From assembly GCF_964340395.1 (NCBI RefSeq), contig NC_135565.1, forward strand, positions 507,001 to 571,000: DNA of 64,000 nucleotides. The letters run 5' to 3'. How positions within the stretch are numbered: position 1 is the first letter of the stretch; each line of letters begins with the position of its first letter. The translations under genes were made by a program, and so were the position numbers. The notes under the pieces are model-generated. The model searched no databases, had not been told where the DNA came from, and saw only the letters and a list, made by a program, of their open reading frames with translations. This document shows positions 61,701 to 64,000 of this stretch, piece by piece. Source of the stretch: Glandiceps talaboti (lineage: Eukaryota; Hemichordata; Enteropneusta; Spengelidae).

Positions 61701-64000
61701 GTGGTCTATTGTTAACAATTAATACCATGTGATTTGTATTTCAGAGGTGCTCTATTGTTAACAATTAATACCATGTACTTTGTATTACAGAGGTGGTCTA
61801 TTGTTAACAATTAATACCATCATGTGATTTGTATTTCAGAGGTGCTCTATTGTTAACAATGAATACAATGTACTTTGTATTACAGAGGTGCTCTATTGTT
61901 AACAATTAATACCATGTAATTTGTATTACAGAGGTGGTCTTTTGTTAACAATTAATACCATGTAATTTGTATTACAGAGGTGCTCTTTTGTTAACAATTA
62001 ATACCATGTAATTTGTATTACAGAGGTGGTCTATTGTTAACAATTAATACCATGTAATTTGTATTACAGAGGTGCTCTTTTGTTAACAATTAATACCATG
62101 TAATTTGTATTACAGAGGTGCTCTTTTGTTAACAATTAATACCATGTAATTTGTATTACAGAGGTGGTCTATTGTTAACAATTAATACCATGTAATTTGT
62201 ATTTCAGAGGTGCTCTATTGTTAACAATTAATACCATGTAATTTGTATTTCAGAGGTGCTCTATTGTTAACAATTAATACCATTTACTTTGTATTACAGA
62301 GGTGCTCTTTTGTTAACATTTTAATACCATGTACTTTGTATTACAGAGGTGCTCTCTTGTTAACATTTTAATACCATGTACTTTGTATTACAGAGGTGGT
62401 CTATTGTTAACAATTAATACCATGTAATTTGTATTTCAGAGGTGCTCTATTGTTAACAATTAATACCATTTACTTTGTATTACAGAGGTGCTCTTTTGTT
62501 AACATTTTAATACCATGTAATTTGTATTTCAGAGGTGGTCTATTGTTAACAATTAATACCATGTACTTTGTATTACAGAGGTGCTCTTTTGTTAACATTT
62601 TAATACCATGTAATTTGTATTTCATGCAGAGGTGCTCTATTGTTAACAATTAATACCATGTACTTTGTATTTCAGAGGTGCTCTATTGTTAACAATTAAT
62701 ACCATGTAATTTGTATTACAGAGGTGCTCTATTGTTAACAATTAATACCATGTAATTTGTATTTCAGAGGTGCTCTATTGTTAACAATTAATACCATGTA
62801 ATTTGTATTTCAGAGGTGCTCTATTGTTAACAATTAATACCATGTAATTTGTATTTCAGAGGTGCTCTATTGTTAACAATTAATACCATGTACTTTGTAT
62901 TTCAGAGGTGGTCTATTGTTAACAATTAATACCATGTAATTTGTATTTCAGAGGTGGTCTATTGTTAACATTTTAATACCATGTAATTTGTATTTCAGAG
63001 GTGCTCTATTGTTAACAATTAATACCATGTACTTTGTATTTCAGAGGTGCTCTATTGTTAACAATTAATACCATGTAATTTGTATTTCAGAGGTGGTCTA
63101 TTGTTAACAATTAATACCATGTAATTTGTATTTCAGAGGTGCTCTCTTGTTAACATTTTAATACCATGTACTTTGTATTACAGAGGTGCTCTATTGTTAA
63201 CAATTAATACCATGTAATTTGTATTTCAGAGGTGGTCTATTGTTAACAATTAATACCATGTACTTTGTATTTCAGAGGTGCTCTATTGTTAACAATTAAT
63301 ACCATGTAATTTGTATTACAGAGGTGGTCTATTGTTAACAATTAATACCATGTACTTTGTATTTCAGAGGTGCTCTCTTGTTAACATTTTAATACCATGT
63401 AATTTGTATTTCAGAGGTGCTCTATTGTTAACAATGAATACAATGTACTTTGTATTTCAGAGGTGGTCTATTGTTAACAATTAATACCATGTGATTTGTA
63501 TTTCAGAGGTGCTCTATTGTTAACAATTAATACCATGTACTTTGTATTTCAGAGGTGGTCTGTTGTTAACAATTAATACCATGTGATTTGTATTTCAGAG
63601 GTGGTCTATTGTTAACAATTAATACCATGTAATTTGTATTACAGAGGTGGTCTATTGTTAACAATTAATACCATCATGTGATTTGTATTTCAGAGGTGCT
63701 CTATTGTTAACAATTAATACCATGTACTTTGTATTTCAGAGGTGGTCTATTGTTAACAATTAATACCATGTACTTTGTATTACAGAGGTGGTCTATTGTT
63801 AACAATTAATACCATCATGTGATTTGTATTTCAGAGGTGCTCTATTGTTAACATTTAATACCATGTGATTTGTATTTCAGAGGTGCTCTATTGTTAACAA
63901 TTAATACCATGTGATTTGTATTTCAGAGGTGCTCTATTGTTAACAATTAATACCATGTACTTTGTATTACAGAGGTGGTCTATTGTTAACAATTAATACC
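58796..64000. repeat. 46-bp array with acceptor-like junction, right end cut by window
   Basis: At least 112 copies of a 46-bp unit, AGGTGCTCTATTGTTAACAA, TTAATACCATGTAATTTGTA, TTTCAG. TTTGTATTTCAG followed by AGGTGCTC looks like a 3' splice site and exon start in nearly every unit. ATTGTTAACAAT is a perfect 12-bp palindrome in the usual unit. Variants are GGTGGTC for GGTGCTC, TTACAG for TTTCAG, and AACATTTTAAT for AACAATTAAT. A block at about 60.2-61.6 kb recurs at +1997 bp. The array runs off the window end, within the SCYL2 intron that leads to the next, unseen exon. Confidence 0.97.

Noticed and set aside
6416-64000. CRISPR arrays, given many regular 28-48-bp repeats
   Set aside because: The copies are head to tail with no unique spacers, there are no cas genes, and the context is a spliced animal gene.

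Overview
This is a metazoan, very probably invertebrate, nuclear window. It has spliced GT-AG exons, AT-rich introns and abundant minisatellites. The only recognisable conserved gene is SCYL2 (SCY1-like pseudokinase 2, also called CVAK104), on the + strand. Eight consecutive internal exons (6416-47079) give about 336 residues, collinear with the end of the pseudokinase domain and the following HEAT-like region of animal SCYL2. Both ends of the gene lie outside the window. The exact phylum cannot be fixed from the sequence; a lophotrochozoan such as a mollusc is a guess.

The striking property is repeat load. By adding the array spans, roughly 53 kb of 64 kb (about 83%) is tandem repeat, and SCYL2 coding sequence is only about 1.0 kb. 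Layout: 1-6030, 29-bp array in the intron before the first exon; 6479-8447, 58-bp array that begins inside an exon; 8838-10797, GAGAT/GAGGT pentamer array; 11979-13433, 38-bp array; 13803-14355, 31-bp array that begins inside an exon; 14365-22370, 30-bp array; 22761-36017, 47-bp array; 36132-42009, 29-bp array; 42286-44886, 28-bp array that begins inside an exon; 52151-58677, 48-bp array; 58796-64000 and beyond, 46-bp array.

The most unusual signal is that three of the eight introns open with an array whose unit is a copy of the exon 3' end plus its own 5' splice site: last 54 nt + GTAA, about 23 nt + about 8 nt, and last 22 nt + GTAAGT. Each array therefore places tens of near-identical donor sites next to the authentic one. 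In all three cases, using any downstream donor would bring in a stop codon in the correct frame within the first unit, so only the first donor is productive. Two further arrays (47 bp and 46 bp) carry a 3'-splice-site-like pyrimidine/CAG junction in most units, so the transcript holds hundreds of splice-site look-alikes.

A second separate find is a 4,073-bp element (47760-51832) inside the SCYL2 intron after the last visible exon. It has 15-bp perfect terminal inverted repeats, an 8-bp target-site duplication, and inverted 7-bp minisatellites just inside both ends. It carries a two-exon minus-strand gene for a 291-residue protein of unknown function, with five perfect-length 21-residue repeats in its C-terminal half. 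No transposase is visible, so it looks like a non-autonomous DNA transposon containing a gene.
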